A stretch of DNA of 64,000 bases from Paenibacillus sp. OVF10 (GCA_022836915.1 CP094668.1:7179272-7243271), one strand, 5' to 3'; shown: positions 36,953 to 46,683, numbered from the stretch's first letter. Numbers and translations: made by a program. The notes: a model not told the origin generated them from the letters alone.

Positions 36953-37857
36953 TTACATTTTCGTCACCTGTTCCGAAGTACGAACACCCAGGACATGCCG
37001 CTCGATTCCGGCAAGGTCCGGTACAATGATAATTTCCGGCCAATGTCCCGCCGTTTCAAGCAGATCCGCGATGTCGCGAGCCTGCCCCTGGCCAAGTTCA
37101 AAACCAATGATCTGCGGCGGCGCAGGCAGCAGCGCCAGTTGCTCCAGCATGATACGGTACGGTGCAAGCCCGTCCGGACCGCCGTCCAGTGCCATGCGCG
37201 GCTCATGATCTCGCACCTCTTGTTGTAACCCGGCTATATCCGCCGCCGGGATATATGGCGGGTTGGACACCAAGATGTCCACCCGAGCCCCGGCGAACGG
37301 GGCCAGCAGATCGCCTTCACGGAAGTCGATCTGTACCCCGTTCGCGGCCGCGTTTCGCGCGGCCACTTGCAGGGCAGCCGCCGAGAGATCTCCGGCGCCT
37401 ACCTGCCAGCGCGGGCGTAGTGAAGCCATCGTCACCGCGATGGCGCCACTGCCCGTGCCAATATCGACGGCGAACGGAGCGCCGTCAGGAAACACACGGT
37501 CGGCTTCGCGCAGCACAGCCTCGACCAACAGCTCGGTCTCCGGCCGCGGAATCAGCACGGCCGGCGTGACCTCGAACGGCAGCCCATAGAATTCCTGGCT
37601 GCCGATAATGTATTGCGCCGGCTCACCCGCAGCCTTGCGCGTGACGGCGTCCTCCCAGCGGCTGCGATGCTCGCTGGGAAAAGGCTCCGGCTGCATCATG
37701 TAGTACGCGGCGCCATAGACGCCGAGTACATGTTCCAGCAGCAGCCGGGCATTGTTTTGCGGCTCATACACGCCGCACTTCTCCAAAAAGAGGAAGCCTC
37801 CACGAAGGCTTCCCGACAGCTCTGTTCCGGCGTCATGACAAACTGCGCGCGGGTCAC
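36953..37857 (-). CDS. prmC: Release factor glutamine methyltransferase PrmC, with an apparent 1-base deletion near the start
   Basis: 301 residues if repaired. It methylates the Gln of the GGQ motif in RF1/RF2. The AdoMet motif VDIGTGSGAIAV and the catalytic ILVSNPPYIP are clear. The real start is probably the GTG at 37857, 3 bases after the prfA stop with GAGGAG inside the prfA end. Its frame is broken at A run 37785-37789 (minus-strand T5, expected T6 for SSFLEKCGVYEP). Much of the gene is strikingly GC-rich compared with prfA. It is coupled to its substrate gene prfA. Confidence 0.93.
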
Positions 37858-37860
37858 AGA

Positions 37861-38928
37861 TTATTCTCCTCTATCCATCATCTCAGTCTGCTGAGCAATG
37901 GTCAGTGCAGACAGAATATCTTCAATCTCTCCGTTCATCACCTGATCCAGCTTGTGCATCGTCAGGCCGATACGGTGATCCGTCACACGGCTTTGCGGGA
38001 AGTTGTACGTACGAATACGCTCACTGCGGTCGCCCGTTCCCACTTTGCTCTTCCGCTCAACAGAGATCTTTGCTTCCTCTTCCATACGTTTCATATCGAA
38101 TATACGTGTACGCAGAACCTGCAATGCTTTTTCCTTGTTGGAGTTCTGTGATTTTCCATCCTGACATGTCGCCACGATTCCCGTTGGAACGTGCGTTACC
38201 CGTACTGCGGATTTCGTGGTATTAACCGATTGTCCACCGGCACCACTGGAACAGAACGTATCCACACGAATGTCTTTGTCATGAATTTCAATATCAAAAT
38301 CTTCGGCTTCAGGCATAACTGCAACTGTCGAAGTTGACGTATGAATACGTCCGCCGGATTCGGTTGTTGGAATACGCTGTACACGGTGTGCGCCGCTTTC
38401 GTATTTCATTTTGCTGTATGCGCCACGTCCGTTGATCAAGAAAACAACCTCTTTGAATCCACCGAGATCATTTGTGTTCACGTCCATCAGCTCTACACGC
38501 CAGCCTTGTGCATCTGCATAACGTGTGTACATCCGATACAGATCTGCTGCAAACAACGCTGCTTCATCTCCACCAGCTGCTCCGCGAATCTCAACAATAA
38601 CGTTTTTGTCGTCATTCGGATCTTTTGGTAGCATGAGTACACGAATCAATTCGTCCAGTTCCTTCTGGCGAGTGCTCAGTTCGTCAATTTCCATTTTGAC
38701 CATTTCGCGCATCTCATCATCCAGTTTCTCACCCTGCATTTCCTTCGCAGCTTCGAGATCCTGACTTACCTGTTTGTATTCATTGTACGCTTCATAAGTC
38801 GGTTGCAGATCGGATTGTTCTTTGGAGTATTCCCGCAGCTTTTTGTTGTCACTTGCCACATCCGGGTCACACAAAAGCTCGCTCAACTTGTCATAACGGT
38901 CGGCTAACGCCTGTAATTTATCCAACAT
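37861..38928 (-). CDS. prfA: Peptide chain release factor 1
   Basis: 355 residues. RF1 recognises UAA and UAG and hydrolyses peptidyl-tRNA. SSGAGGQSVNTTKSAVRVTH (about 231-250) contains the catalytic GGQ; IRGAAGGDEAALFA is the domain-1/2 block and RIRTYNFPQSRVTDHRIG the C-terminal signature. GAGGT-type site precedes the ATG. It forms a two-gene unit with prmC. Confidence 0.97.
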   Translation of the reverse strand: MLDKLQALADRYDKLSELLCDPDVASDNKKLREYSKEQSDLQPTYEAYNEYKQVSQDLEAAKEMQGEKLDDEMREMVKMEIDELSTRQKELDELIRVLMLPKDPNDDKNVIVEIRGAAGGDEAALFAADLYRMYTRYADAQGWRVELMDVNTNDLGGFKEVVFLINGRGAYSKMKYESGAHRVQRIPTTESGGRIHTSTSTVAVMPEAEDFDIEIHDKDIRVDTFCSSGAGGQSVNTTKSAVRVTHVPTGIVATCQDGKSQNSNKEKALQVLRTRIFDMKRMEEEAKISVERKSKVGTGDRSERIRTYNFPQSRVTDHRIGLTMHKLDQVMNGEIEDILSALTIAQQTEMMDRGE

Positions 38929-39439
38929 GTATAGTCACCTCACGCATTATTTTGTCCAAGCACATAACATTTTCAATAATTATTTCAATTCAACATTAAT
39001 TACATCTATAATCTATATTCCACAACGCACAGGATTCTCACGAACCCCCTGACCGCAGCATGTATTCACATTCATGTATGATCGACGTATAACATCGCTA
39101 CAACGTCATCAAATCCTTTACTTTTAAAGTGATATCAAGAAATCGTGTACCCTGTATGAAATCCGCTTCAGCTCATCTGTTCAATCGCGAATTTTAACGT
39201 GGTATACGACTCTTAATTATAGCATATTCTTATGGTTCTGAATAGTAACTGTTCCGCATGCAGATGAACTAATTTTTGTGTTGCAAATTTTTCAACCTTC
39301 ACACGTTGCCATCCTGCTCATGGATCATCCTACCGGAAATGTTTGTAACAAATAGATCATTCATGTTTATTTCTGATGTTGTAAAATATATACAAGGGAC
39401 TCTATAATTCATAGTTTTGATATTTTAGTTTAGGAGGAA
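38929..39439. other. Gene-free stretch upstream of prfA and the nitrilase gene
   Basis: About 510 bases between divergent genes. AT-rich with no credible coding frame; it must hold promoters for both prfA (minus) and the nitrilase gene (plus), but no unambiguous boxes were assigned. Confidence 0.5.
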
Positions 39440-39448
39440 ATGGATGAT

Positions 39449-40302
39449 ATGAACTTAACACCAGCTGTTTTTCCAACAGAAAAATTAAAGATTGCTCTGG
39501 CACAGTGTTCTTCGATCGACGGAAATATTGAAGAGAACGTTAATAGGGCTTATGAAATGATTGAAGAAGCTGGAAAAGAGCATGCCGATATTATCATGTT
39601 TCCAGAAAAATATCTAACGGGATATGTGCCAGAAATCGTAGAATCCAATTTTACTGAATATACACTCTCCATTAATGATGCGAGGATTGATAAGTTGCGT
39701 CAAGCATGCAAAAAGTACGGCATTTGGTCAATCATCGGAACCCCTGTAAGAAGAGGCGAGGATGTGTTCATCTCTTCAATTATAATAGATTCCAAAGGAA
39801 ATGAAGTAGGTGTTTATGACAAGTCTCATTTATTTCAAACGGAGAAGGAAATGTTTTCAACCAATAATGAGCAGGTCATCATTAAATTAAAGGGCTGGAA
39901 TATTGGGATGGCCATCTGTTATGACGCAGGTTTCCCTGAACATTCTCGTCTTTTAGCACAACATGGCTGTCATTTATATATGGGTAGCTCTCTTTTAGTA
40001 AAGGAATGGGGTACAAAGAGTCACGAGTATGGTTTCCTGCCCGCGCTCTGGATAATACGATATTTACAGCGATGTGTAATCACGTTGGAACAACCGGAGT
40101 CTGGGATACGTGTGGACATAGTGGTGTATGGAACCCTCTAGGTGATAATATAATTGATGCCTCGCAAGACAACGTTGAGTTGCTCATAGCTGAATTAGAC
40201 CCCGATCTTCTTAATCAAGCTAGAAATGGCGAAAGAATGCTTGCGGATTCGTTTGATATAAATAAAGAACACTATTCTTTCAAGACTATTGTTGGTAACT
40301 AA
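39449..40302 (+). CDS. Carbon-nitrogen hydrolase (nitrilase superfamily), with an apparent 1-base deletion
   Basis: 284 residues if repaired. The catalytic triad is visible: Glu in IIMFPEKYLTGY, Lys in GVYDKSHLF and Cys in GMAICYDAGFPE. The substrate (amide, carbamoyl or nitrile) cannot be deduced. AGGAGG at 39432-39437 fits the ATG at 39449 better than the ATG at 39440. The frame breaks at T run 40033-40035 (TTT, expected TTTT); repair gives HEYGFPARALDNTIFTAM and then VGTTGVWD. It is the first plus-strand gene of the window and is more AT-rich than its neighbours. Confidence 0.85.
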
Positions 40303-40370
40303 GCAAACCTCATATGAACTGAAGAGTACATAAGTACATTACGATTGAAGTGGCCTCATACATCGATACT

Positions 40371-40412
40371 AAAAACCCTACAATCTTCACGAGAAGATCG
40401 TAGGGTTTTGGT
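40371..40412. terminator. Bidirectional terminator between the nitrilase gene and ychF
   Basis: AAAACCCTAC.ATCTTC / GAAGAT.GTAGGGTTTT stem with A/T runs on both sides, between convergent genes. Confidence 0.85.
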
Positions 40413-40442
40413 TATTGAATCTACATATAAAGGTGTAACAAC

Positions 40443-41543
40443 TTATACGTTGAAACGGAAGTGCATAACGTCGCCGTCATTTACAACGTACTCTTTACCT
40501 TCAAGACGAAGTTGTCCGCGCTCTTTGGCACCGTTCATGGAACCCGCTGCAACCAGATCATCGTAGGAAACAACTTCTGCACGGATGAATCCACGTTCGA
40601 AGTCGGTGTGAATAACACCCGCTGCGCCTGGTGCTTTCGTTCCTTTACGGATTGTCCACGCACGAACTTCCTGCACACCTGCTGTGAAGTATGTGTACAG
40701 ACCGAGCAATTTGTAAGCCGCTTTGATCAACAAGTTCAGACCGGAATCCTCGATACCGAGTTCTTCCAGGAACATTTGTTTATCTTCGCCTTCCAGCTCA
40801 GAGATCTCTTCTTCAACCTTTGCACTGATTGGCACCACTTCTGCGTTCTCAGCAGCTGCGAATTCTCTTACTTTTTGCACGTAAGCATTGTTCGCCACGT
40901 CGCCGATTTCGTCCTCAGCTACATTGGCTGCGTACAGAACAGGCTTCAGGGTAAGCAAGTGCAGATCACGTATGATCAGAAGCTCATCATCGGTAAGTTC
41001 CATGCTGCGTGCCGGCTTGTCATCGTACAGAACAGCCTTCACTCTCTCCAATACTTCTACTTCTTGAGAGGCAGTCTTGTTGCCGCCCTTCATGTTTTTC
41101 TTGGAGCGATCGATTTTCTTCTCAACACTCTCGATATCGGCCAGGATCAGCTCCAGATTGATCGTCTGGATGTCGCTTACCGGGTCAATTTTGCCATCAA
41201 CGTGTGTAATGTTCTCATCTACAAAGCAACGTACCACGTGTACAATCGCGTCTACTTCACGGATGTGGGCAAGGAACTTGTTACCAAGACCTTCGCCTTT
41301 GCTCGCACCACGAACAAGACCAGCGATATCTACAAACTCAAACGCCGTTGGTACTGTTTTCTTAGGTACAACGAGTTCTGTCAGTTTGTCCAAACGCTCA
41401 TCTGGTACTTCAACGATCCCCACGTTAGGGTCAATCGTACAGAACGGATAGTTTGCCGATTCGGCACCTGCTTGTGTAATTGCGTTAAACAATGTAGATT
41501 TACCAACGTTAGGCAAACCCACGATTCCAGCTTTCAAAGCCAT
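40443..41543 (-). CDS. ychF: Redox-regulated ATPase YchF (Obg family)
   Basis: 366 residues, the standard length. GIVGLPNVGKSTLFNAIT is the P-loop, FVDIAGLVRGASKGEGLGNKFL the switch region with the DxAG motif, and the C-terminal TGS-like domain ends EYVVNDGDVMHFRFNV. YchF binds ATP rather than GTP and is linked to stress response and translation. It starts its own unit; a shared terminator lies downstream. Confidence 0.96.
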   Translation of the reverse strand: MALKAGIVGLPNVGKSTLFNAITQAGAESANYPFCTIDPNVGIVEVPDERLDKLTELVVPKKTVPTAFEFVDIAGLVRGASKGEGLGNKFLAHIREVDAIVHVVRCFVDENITHVDGKIDPVSDIQTINLELILADIESVEKKIDRSKKNMKGGNKTASQEVEVLERVKAVLYDDKPARSMELTDDELLIIRDLHLLTLKPVLYAANVAEDEIGDVANNAYVQKVREFAAAENAEVVPISAKVEEEISELEGEDKQMFLEELGIEDSGLNLLIKAAYKLLGLYTYFTAGVQEVRAWTIRKGTKAPGAAGVIHTDFERGFIRAEVVSYDDLVAAGSMNGAKERGQLRLEGKEYVVNDGDVMHFRFNV

Positions 41544-41735
41544 GTATATGACAACTCCTCATTGATTACTTGTTCGGTATGGATAATCCTATACATTATA
41601 TATGACAAACCTCAAGGCATCAAGGAACTTCGCCAATTCGACCAGAGTCCCATCCGCTTCCCGAAATCCCCGGTTAATGCAGATAATTCGTTTTGCGCAG
41701 ATCTTAAGTTTTGCCTAGAATATCCGCTATTAGGT

Positions 41736-42205
41736 TTACCCTTTGATTTCCTTATACATCGTCAGATCCGTTACCTCATATCCCATCTTGCGATACAGGC
41801 TGCTCGCCCGCACATTATGTCCAAAGACATGCAAACCAATGCGATCCACGCCAAGACTCAAGGCCGTCTGTTCAAGCGCCTGCATCGTCTCTGTTCCGTA
41901 TCCCTTACCACGGTGTGCTTCTTCAACCACAATATCCAGCAAAAAGCATCTTTTCCACGACGATTATCCGTGATATTAAACCAGATATACCCTACATTTC
42001 CGTCCACAGGATGCACCAGATTGAAGAGATACGCTCCGGGTGTGTTCAAGCCTTCTGGCAGATAACGTTCATAAGATTCCTCCGCCAGTTGCTGTGACTC
42101 TTCCTCAGCCCAGGTGCCCGCTTCTACTTTTTCCTGTGCAAAATCCTTAATCGATCGAATGCGAAAATTCGCATAATCTTCCTGATTCATTGGAGAAAGT
42201 TTCAA
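41736..42205 (-). CDS. GNAT family N-acetyltransferase, with an apparent 1-base deletion
   Basis: 156 residues if repaired. The acetyl-CoA loop EEAHRGKGYGTETMQALE and NVRASSLYRKMGY are typical of RimI/GNAT enzymes; the substrate is unknown. The preferred start is the TTG at 42205, preceded by AAGGAGGGG; translation from 42238 would add 11 residues. The frame breaks at A run 41941-41945 (minus-strand T5, expected T6), repaired to DAFLLDIVVEEAHRGKG. Single gene upstream of ychF. Confidence 0.85.
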
Positions 42206-42420
42206 CTTATTCCCCTCCTTAGTTTGAGTGATCTTCATTATGTATGATCTCTGTGCAATCCTTTTTGCACTACCAGTATCTTATTGTATCCTGTTCTTCC
42301 GCTTAGCGCATGAAGTTATTCTGACGATTTGGATTTCAATTTTCATATTTATCCATTTTAATTATAACTTTTAATCTCTTCCAATCGTTTATACCTCATG
42401 AAGGAAAGGAGTAGATCATA

Positions 42421-42854
42421 TTGAACACACGTCGCCGATTCTCCAAAAAGAAAATTATTATCTTGTCCGCTATTATAATCGTCATAGGCATCATCGCCTT
42501 TAGGAGCTTGCTGAATGCAGTCGATCCCTTTCGCCACTTAAGGATCACGATCCATAATCAGTCCGACTATGACCTCACCAATATTCAGGCTAGCCTGGTC
42601 CAAGGCGACAACTCATCTAACAACAACGAGAGCGGCTCCACCTACGAATTCGATAAGGATATTCCCAGCGGAGCAAACGTGAAATTCGCCCCGCAGCTGA
42701 AACTTTCTGGGGAGGGGTCGTCTCCTTGGCGCTTACGGACAGCCGCGGAAAAACCTATAACAAAATGGTTTGCGGTTATACGGAATACTTGTCCGGCAAT
42801 TCCTACGTAACTGTAACCAATGAGAATATCACCGTGAAAGAAGAATGTATGTAA
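42421..42854 (+). CDS. Small exported/membrane-anchored protein of unknown function, with an apparent 1-base deletion
   Basis: 144 residues if repaired, starting at a TTG after GAAAGGAG. A basic N-terminus (NTRRRFSKKK) and one hydrophobic helix (about 11-28) precede a domain with HLRITIHNQSDYDLTNIQASL that looks beta-rich. The frame breaks at G run 42714-42717 (expected G5); repair gives GEGVVSLALTDSRGKTYNKMV and then GYTEYLSGNSYVTVTNENITV, ending EECM at 42854. The pattern suggests a secreted immunoglobulin-like or lipoprotein-type domain; I do not recognise the family. Confidence 0.7.
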
Positions 42855-42936
42855 TAACGATACTTCGCTCTGTGGACTTATGTTAAAATATAGGGGCGAG
42901 CGACCCGCCAAAGTTTCTCGCCCAAAGTCGATTCAA

Positions 42937-43107
42937 TTATTCAATCGGCTTTTTTATTTTAACCTGATTGTATTGATTAATTAGATCATCCAGGACCATG
43001 GATTGCTGTATAACATGAGGATGAAGCAGATTTCCATAGTCCATCTTGAGTTGATAGAGCTTTTGTCTCGCTGCTTCGATCTGCAACTTGAGCTCACCAC
43101 AATCCAT
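42937..43107 (-). CDS. Spo0E-like aspartyl-phosphate phosphatase
   Basis: 56 residues from the ATG at 43107 (AGGGAGGGG upstream). Two helices; QSMVLDDLINQYNQ (about 36-49) contains the S-x-x-L-D motif of the Spo0E family, which dephosphorylates Spo0A~P and delays sporulation. It lies 148 bases beyond the peptide-regulator unit, separated by a terminator, so is not in the same transcript; a regulatory link is only suggested. Confidence 0.82.
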   Translation of the reverse strand: MDCGELKLQIEAARQKLYQLKMDYGNLLHPHVIQQSMVLDDLINQYNQVKIKKPIE

Positions 43108-43179
43108 ATTCACCCCTCCCTGTTGTAACATTCTAGTCTATTCTGCTAATTAATAGGAAATCAAGCGAACTCCAACACG

Positions 43180-43229
43180 AAAAAGCTCCCTTCAAAGTAG
43201 ACAATTCACCATTCTACTTGAGGGAGCAG
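43180..43229 (-). terminator. Rho-independent terminator after the peptide gene
   Basis: GCTCCCTCAAGTAG / CTACTTTGAAGGGAGC stem then TTTTTCG on the minus strand, 25 bases past the peptide stop. It closes the regulator-peptide transcript. Confidence 0.88.
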
Positions 43230-43254
43230 CTCATATTAAATTCAGAAACGCTGG

Positions 43255-43392
43255 TTAACTTCCCATGCCATGGCCATTAGTTGTCATGATTACTGGACGG
43301 TCTTTTTCAACGGGGATGGGTTGAGTTATAGGAACAACTACGCCTACTGCGATACTGCATGTAACTATCAATACTGCCAATTTCATCTTCAT
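43255..43392 (-). CDS. Small exported peptide precursor, candidate quorum-sensing pheromone of the adjacent regulator
   Basis: 45 residues: MKMKLAVLIVTCSIAVGVVV is a short basic start plus hydrophobic signal segment; then PITQPIPVEKDRP and a C-terminus MTTNGHGMGS. Length, layout and position (7 bases after the regulator stop, GGGAGG located inside the regulator end) are those of Phr/NprX/AimP-type precursors, whose C-terminal 5-10 residues are cleaved, exported and re-imported to bind the HTH/TPR receptor. The mature peptide is not predictable with certainty; the terminal hexa- to decapeptide is the best candidate. Confidence 0.72.
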   Translation of the reverse strand: MKMKLAVLIVTCSIAVGVVVPITQPIPVEKDRPVIMTTNGHGMGS

Positions 43393-43398
43393 TCGTCA

Positions 43399-44739
43399 TC
43401 AAACCTCCCGAATCATTTTTTTATATCGTAGTTTAGCTTCTTCAACTGCAAAACACCGAAATTCTTCAAATATTTTTATACACTCTAGAACACTATCTTT
43501 ATTCTTAATTTTAATCACAAAATCCAAGCCGTTAAGAATCAACTCAAATCCTCTGTTATAATCTTGATGTTTTAAATAGTATGTACCTAGGCCCACAAGC
43601 AAAGTACCATATTGATCGTTTGTATATTGCTCGCTGATTTTTCCAATACGACTGCTCTGTTCTTGGTAGATAAAATAAGAGTCATACGCTTCAAGAACTG
43701 AGTCAATGTTGATATCAAACCGATTTGCCGCATTCACAATTGCACATAAAGCAGGAAAGATTTCGTTCTCTCTCTCGAGATGTAGTTCATATAACTTGGG
43801 ATAACCTCTGTTTTACCTGACATTAATTCATATAGATAACGGTTGCCTACTGCCCATTCCTCAAACTGACGAATAACAAAGGTTTCCTCGTCGCTCGGAT
43901 TATTTACCCAGCTATAATCGGTGTACAAAGAGACATATTGAAGTGCCTTTTCATATTCTTCATAGTAGAAACATGCTTCTCCAAGCGCTAAATATGCGTA
44001 CAAAACGTAAAAAATAATCTGCTTTTTGGGTTTAGCCTCGGGCTCTTCAGATGTTCCCCTAATTCATAATGGATCATTGCTTTTAATTTTAACTTGTCAG
44101 CAAGATTCTTCACCTTATCCCATCGACGTAACGAAGCATACACATTAATCAAATCGTTCAATCCATCCAGCTGGTAGTGCTCATCAAGCCGATCTGCAAA
44201 AACTCAAACTGCGTAGCAAGTGTAAGATTGCTCAACTGATCCTTGGAAAGCCCGATTGTGAACAAACGATACTGACTTAGAGCCAACCGTTCAGAATGTT
44301 GCATTTTCTCACCCTCGGCTACACAAAGGTACAAAGGCTTGGCCGCTTCCAACTTCCCTTCAAGATATAACTGTTCAGCCAACTCGAACAAAAGCGGTGC
44401 ATAGGAAAGATTATCCATAATTAGATTAACGGCTTCTTCCATATAATCGACCTTACCGAGTTCGGCACAACGGTATAAAAAAGGCCCAAGTCTTCGCCAA
44501 TCCGGGCTCGTATGTACAAAACACTCATGTATGTATAATTCATAGAAGTAACCTTCTGTTAGACCCATCCCGGCAGTAAGTCGATCCAATTGCTGCACTC
44601 CTATGGGACGCAGCCCGTTCAGCGTACCACTCAACGTCCCTGAGTTAATTCCCGATATCTCAGAGAATTGATTGAGTGTCATATGGTTCGTTTTTAAATA
44701 GTCTGCTAAATAATCACGTATTGTGGCTACTGATTTCAA
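43399..44739 (-). CDS. HTH regulator with TPR-like repeats (RRNPP-type peptide receptor candidate), three apparent frameshifts
   Basis: About 446 residues if repaired. N-terminal HTH (DYLKTNHMTLNQFSEISG...SGTLSGTLNG, about 8-40), then helical repeats throughout (APLLFELAEQLYLEGKLEAAKPLYL; YLALGEACFYYEEYEKALQYV; LVGLGTYYLKHQDYNRGFELI). This layout resembles NprR/PlcR/AimR receptors. Breaks: A run near 44198-44202 (minus T5, expected T6, EFFADRLDEHYQL), T run near 44022-44026 (minus A5, expected A6, NPKKQIIFYVL), and a GA run near 43768-43779 (1 base lost or 2 gained). Start is TTG at 44739 after AAAGGTGG (GTG 44745 possible). The peptide gene follows immediately. Confidence 0.75.
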
Positions 44740-44910
44740 AGGCACACCACCTTTCCAAGCGAAATTAAGCAATGGTCAATAAAATAATACTATACAGCTC
44801 AGTTAATTAGCAATATTTTACTTGTAAATATTTAACTATATGTTTAATGGGTTAGATACCTTTTATCTTTTAGGAACTGAAGTTTGATCTACCTTGATAT
44901 ATATAATGCA

Positions 44911-44948
44911 AAACAAAAACCTGCCCAATTTAGTTGAGCAGGTCTTTG
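44911..44948 (-). terminator. Rho-independent terminator upstream of the regulator gene
   Basis: ACCTGC / GCAGGT stem with TTTTTG on the minus strand; it would end transcription coming from the fni side. The rest of the gene-free stretch 44740-45067 is AT-rich and holds a short direct repeat TTGTTTATATTTG (near 45042-45062) and probably the regulator promoter. Confidence 0.6.
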
Positions 44949-45067
44949 TAGAAAAATAACCATCCGTTTGATTCAAAATTTTATCATAAATGTTGTATTC
45001 CTCAGCCAAAGGGAATCGCAATCAATAGCATAAGTAACACTTGTTTATATTTGTTTATATTTATTCA

Positions 45068-45235
45068 TTATATTGCTGTAAAGTAATTAACTTGTTTTTT
45101 TGGAGTGATAAGAGTTCCACTGTGCTGATCCCTGATCCAAATATCATTTTTGGTAACGTCCCATTGCGTGTCATTACCAAACACTCTGTAGCTATACCAT
45201 TCACAAATATACTCGACAACTCCATCACATCGCAT
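45068..45235 (-). CDS. Small hypothetical protein or C-terminal gene remnant after fni
   Basis: 55 residues from an ATG preceded by GATGAGGT. MRCDGVVEYICEWYSYRVFG contains a Cys-Asp pair reminiscent of NlpC/P60-like (RCDGLVEY) domains, followed by DTQWDVTKNDIWIRDQH. The same frame is open right up to the fni stop at 45290 (GWWSNNASTYVKYDE), so this looks like the C-terminal piece of a larger exported protein whose 5' part has been lost. Whether it is expressed is unclear. Confidence 0.5.
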   Translation of the reverse strand: MRCDGVVEYICEWYSYRVFGNDTQWDVTKNDIWIRDQHSGTLITPKKQVNYFTAI

Positions 45236-45289
45236 AGAGCTTACCTCATCATATTTGACATAAGTGCTGGCATTATTACTCCACCAACC

Positions 45290-46355
45290 TTAACGCCGTT
45301 CCACCAGACGTGACGTCTGCTTCAAATCTTCAATCCGCCCAGCCCCAATGCCAAACATCACGGTACGCAACTCGAATTCGACCTGTTCCAACCGCTCATT
45401 CAGAGCATCATCCGATGCGACTGCAGATTCGAGCAGCGATCGGCCAAAACCAGCCAGATCCGCACCCAGCGCGAGGGCTTTGGCCGCATCTACGCCCGTG
45501 TACAGTCCACCACTACCAATCAGAGCGCCCTCTGGGTTCAGCGCTCGTACTTCCTGAATACACTCCGCTGTGGGAATGCCCCAGTCGGCAAAAGCTTCAG
45601 CAGCTGCCCGGCGTACCGGGTTATTGTTGCGGTACTTCTCCACCTGTACCCAGCTTGTACCTCCAGCGCCGGCTACATCGATAAACGCGACACCCGCTTC
45701 ATATAGGCGTTGAGCCGTCACACCATCGATGCCAAAACCTACTTCTTTCACGCCAACAGGTACTTCTAGCTCACGACACAAGTTCTCAATCCGCTGAAAT
45801 AATCCGCTAAAGTTGGTGTTGCCTTCCGGCTGGAAAACTTCCTGCAACGTGTTCAGATGAAGCACGAGCATGTCCGCCCCCGCAATATCTACTGCACGTT
45901 GGAAGTCAGCTGTTGTGAAACCATAGTTCAGCTGCACCGCGCCCAGGTTGGCAATGACCGGGATGTCCGGTGCCCAGCGCCGCACATCGAAGGTACTTGC
46001 CAGTTCTGGCTGTTCCACGGCAGCCCGGATCGAACCTACGCCAAGCGCCCAGCCTCTGGCGTTTGCTACTCGAGCGAGGCGCTCATTGATGGCGCCTGTT
46101 GTTTTGCTTCCACCCGTCATCGAACTGATGAGCAAGGGTGTACGTACTTTTGCCAATAAACGAAGTCTCCAGATGCACCTCTTCAAAATCCAGTTCCGGC
46201 AGTGGGTGATGGCGAAAAGCAAACCGCTCCATACCGCTGGTTACCCCTTCTCCTGCCACATTCTCCTCAAGACAGAGGCGCACGTGTTCCAGCTTCCGTT
46301 CTCCCGTAGCCACTTCGGGAAGCAGCCGTTCGCCGGCTCGCTCTTGTTCATTCAT
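45290..46355 (-). CDS. fni: Type II isopentenyl-diphosphate delta-isomerase (Fni/IDI-2), with an apparent frameshift
   Basis: About 355 residues if repaired. FMN/NADPH-dependent enzyme that interconverts IPP and DMAPP, supplying the carotenoid pathway encoded upstream. RKLEHVRLCLEENV at the N-terminus, LLISSMTGGS, GVGSIRAA, VIANLGAVQL and LIGSGGLYTGVDAAKALALGA are typical. The frame breaks in the T run 46148-46151 (minus-strand A4): two A missing would give FIGKKVRTPLL, one A extra would give FIGKVRTPLL. AGGAGG precedes the start. It has its own promoter, 328 bases past the crt operon. Confidence 0.9.
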
Positions 46356-46419
46356 GATGAGACCTCCTATGTGAGAATCGTGCGGATCGACAGGATAACC
46401 TGCCTGTTCCTAGCTTCTA

Positions 46420-46448
46420 TGTATATAAGTCTTTTCTAAAAAAGACAA
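46420..46448 (-). promoter_or_regulatory. Likely sigma A promoter of fni
   Basis: TTGTCT (46448-46443), 17-base spacer, TATACA (46425-46420) on the minus strand, about 65 bases before the fni start. Matches are partial but the spacing is ideal. Confidence 0.5.
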
Positions 46449-46574
46449 AACATTTAGTAAATAAGCATTACAGCTCAACTCTATCCAGTATAACGTTCCA
46501 AACCATCTATTGAAAGGATGCCCCGACACCAAATGTCTCACTTAAATCTCGGAGCACCACTATTTTATACCTAC

Positions 46575-46600
46575 GCAAAAGCACGGATCATCCGTGGCAT
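46575..46600 (-). terminator. Possible terminator after the carotenoid operon
   Basis: GCCACGGAT / ATCCGTGC hairpin followed by TTTTGCG on the minus strand, about 85 bases past the last crt stop. The T run is short, so read-through into fni is possible. Confidence 0.5.
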
Positions 46601-46683
46601 CTTCAAAGTTAATTAGCACAGACGACGCACATAGGTGTGGATCAACAGAATGCACTTCCACTCCATCATCCCACACAACAAAC

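Noticed and set aside
40461..42065. A 534-codon open frame on the plus strand opposite ychF and the acetyltransferase
   Set aside because: It is antisense to a well-conserved gene, rich in Cys, His and Phe as mirror frames usually are, and lacks a ribosome site.
43255..44739. Prophage arbitrium (AimR-AimP) system
   Set aside because: No phage structural, integrase or lysis genes are nearby; a chromosomal RRNPP-type pair is the safer reading.
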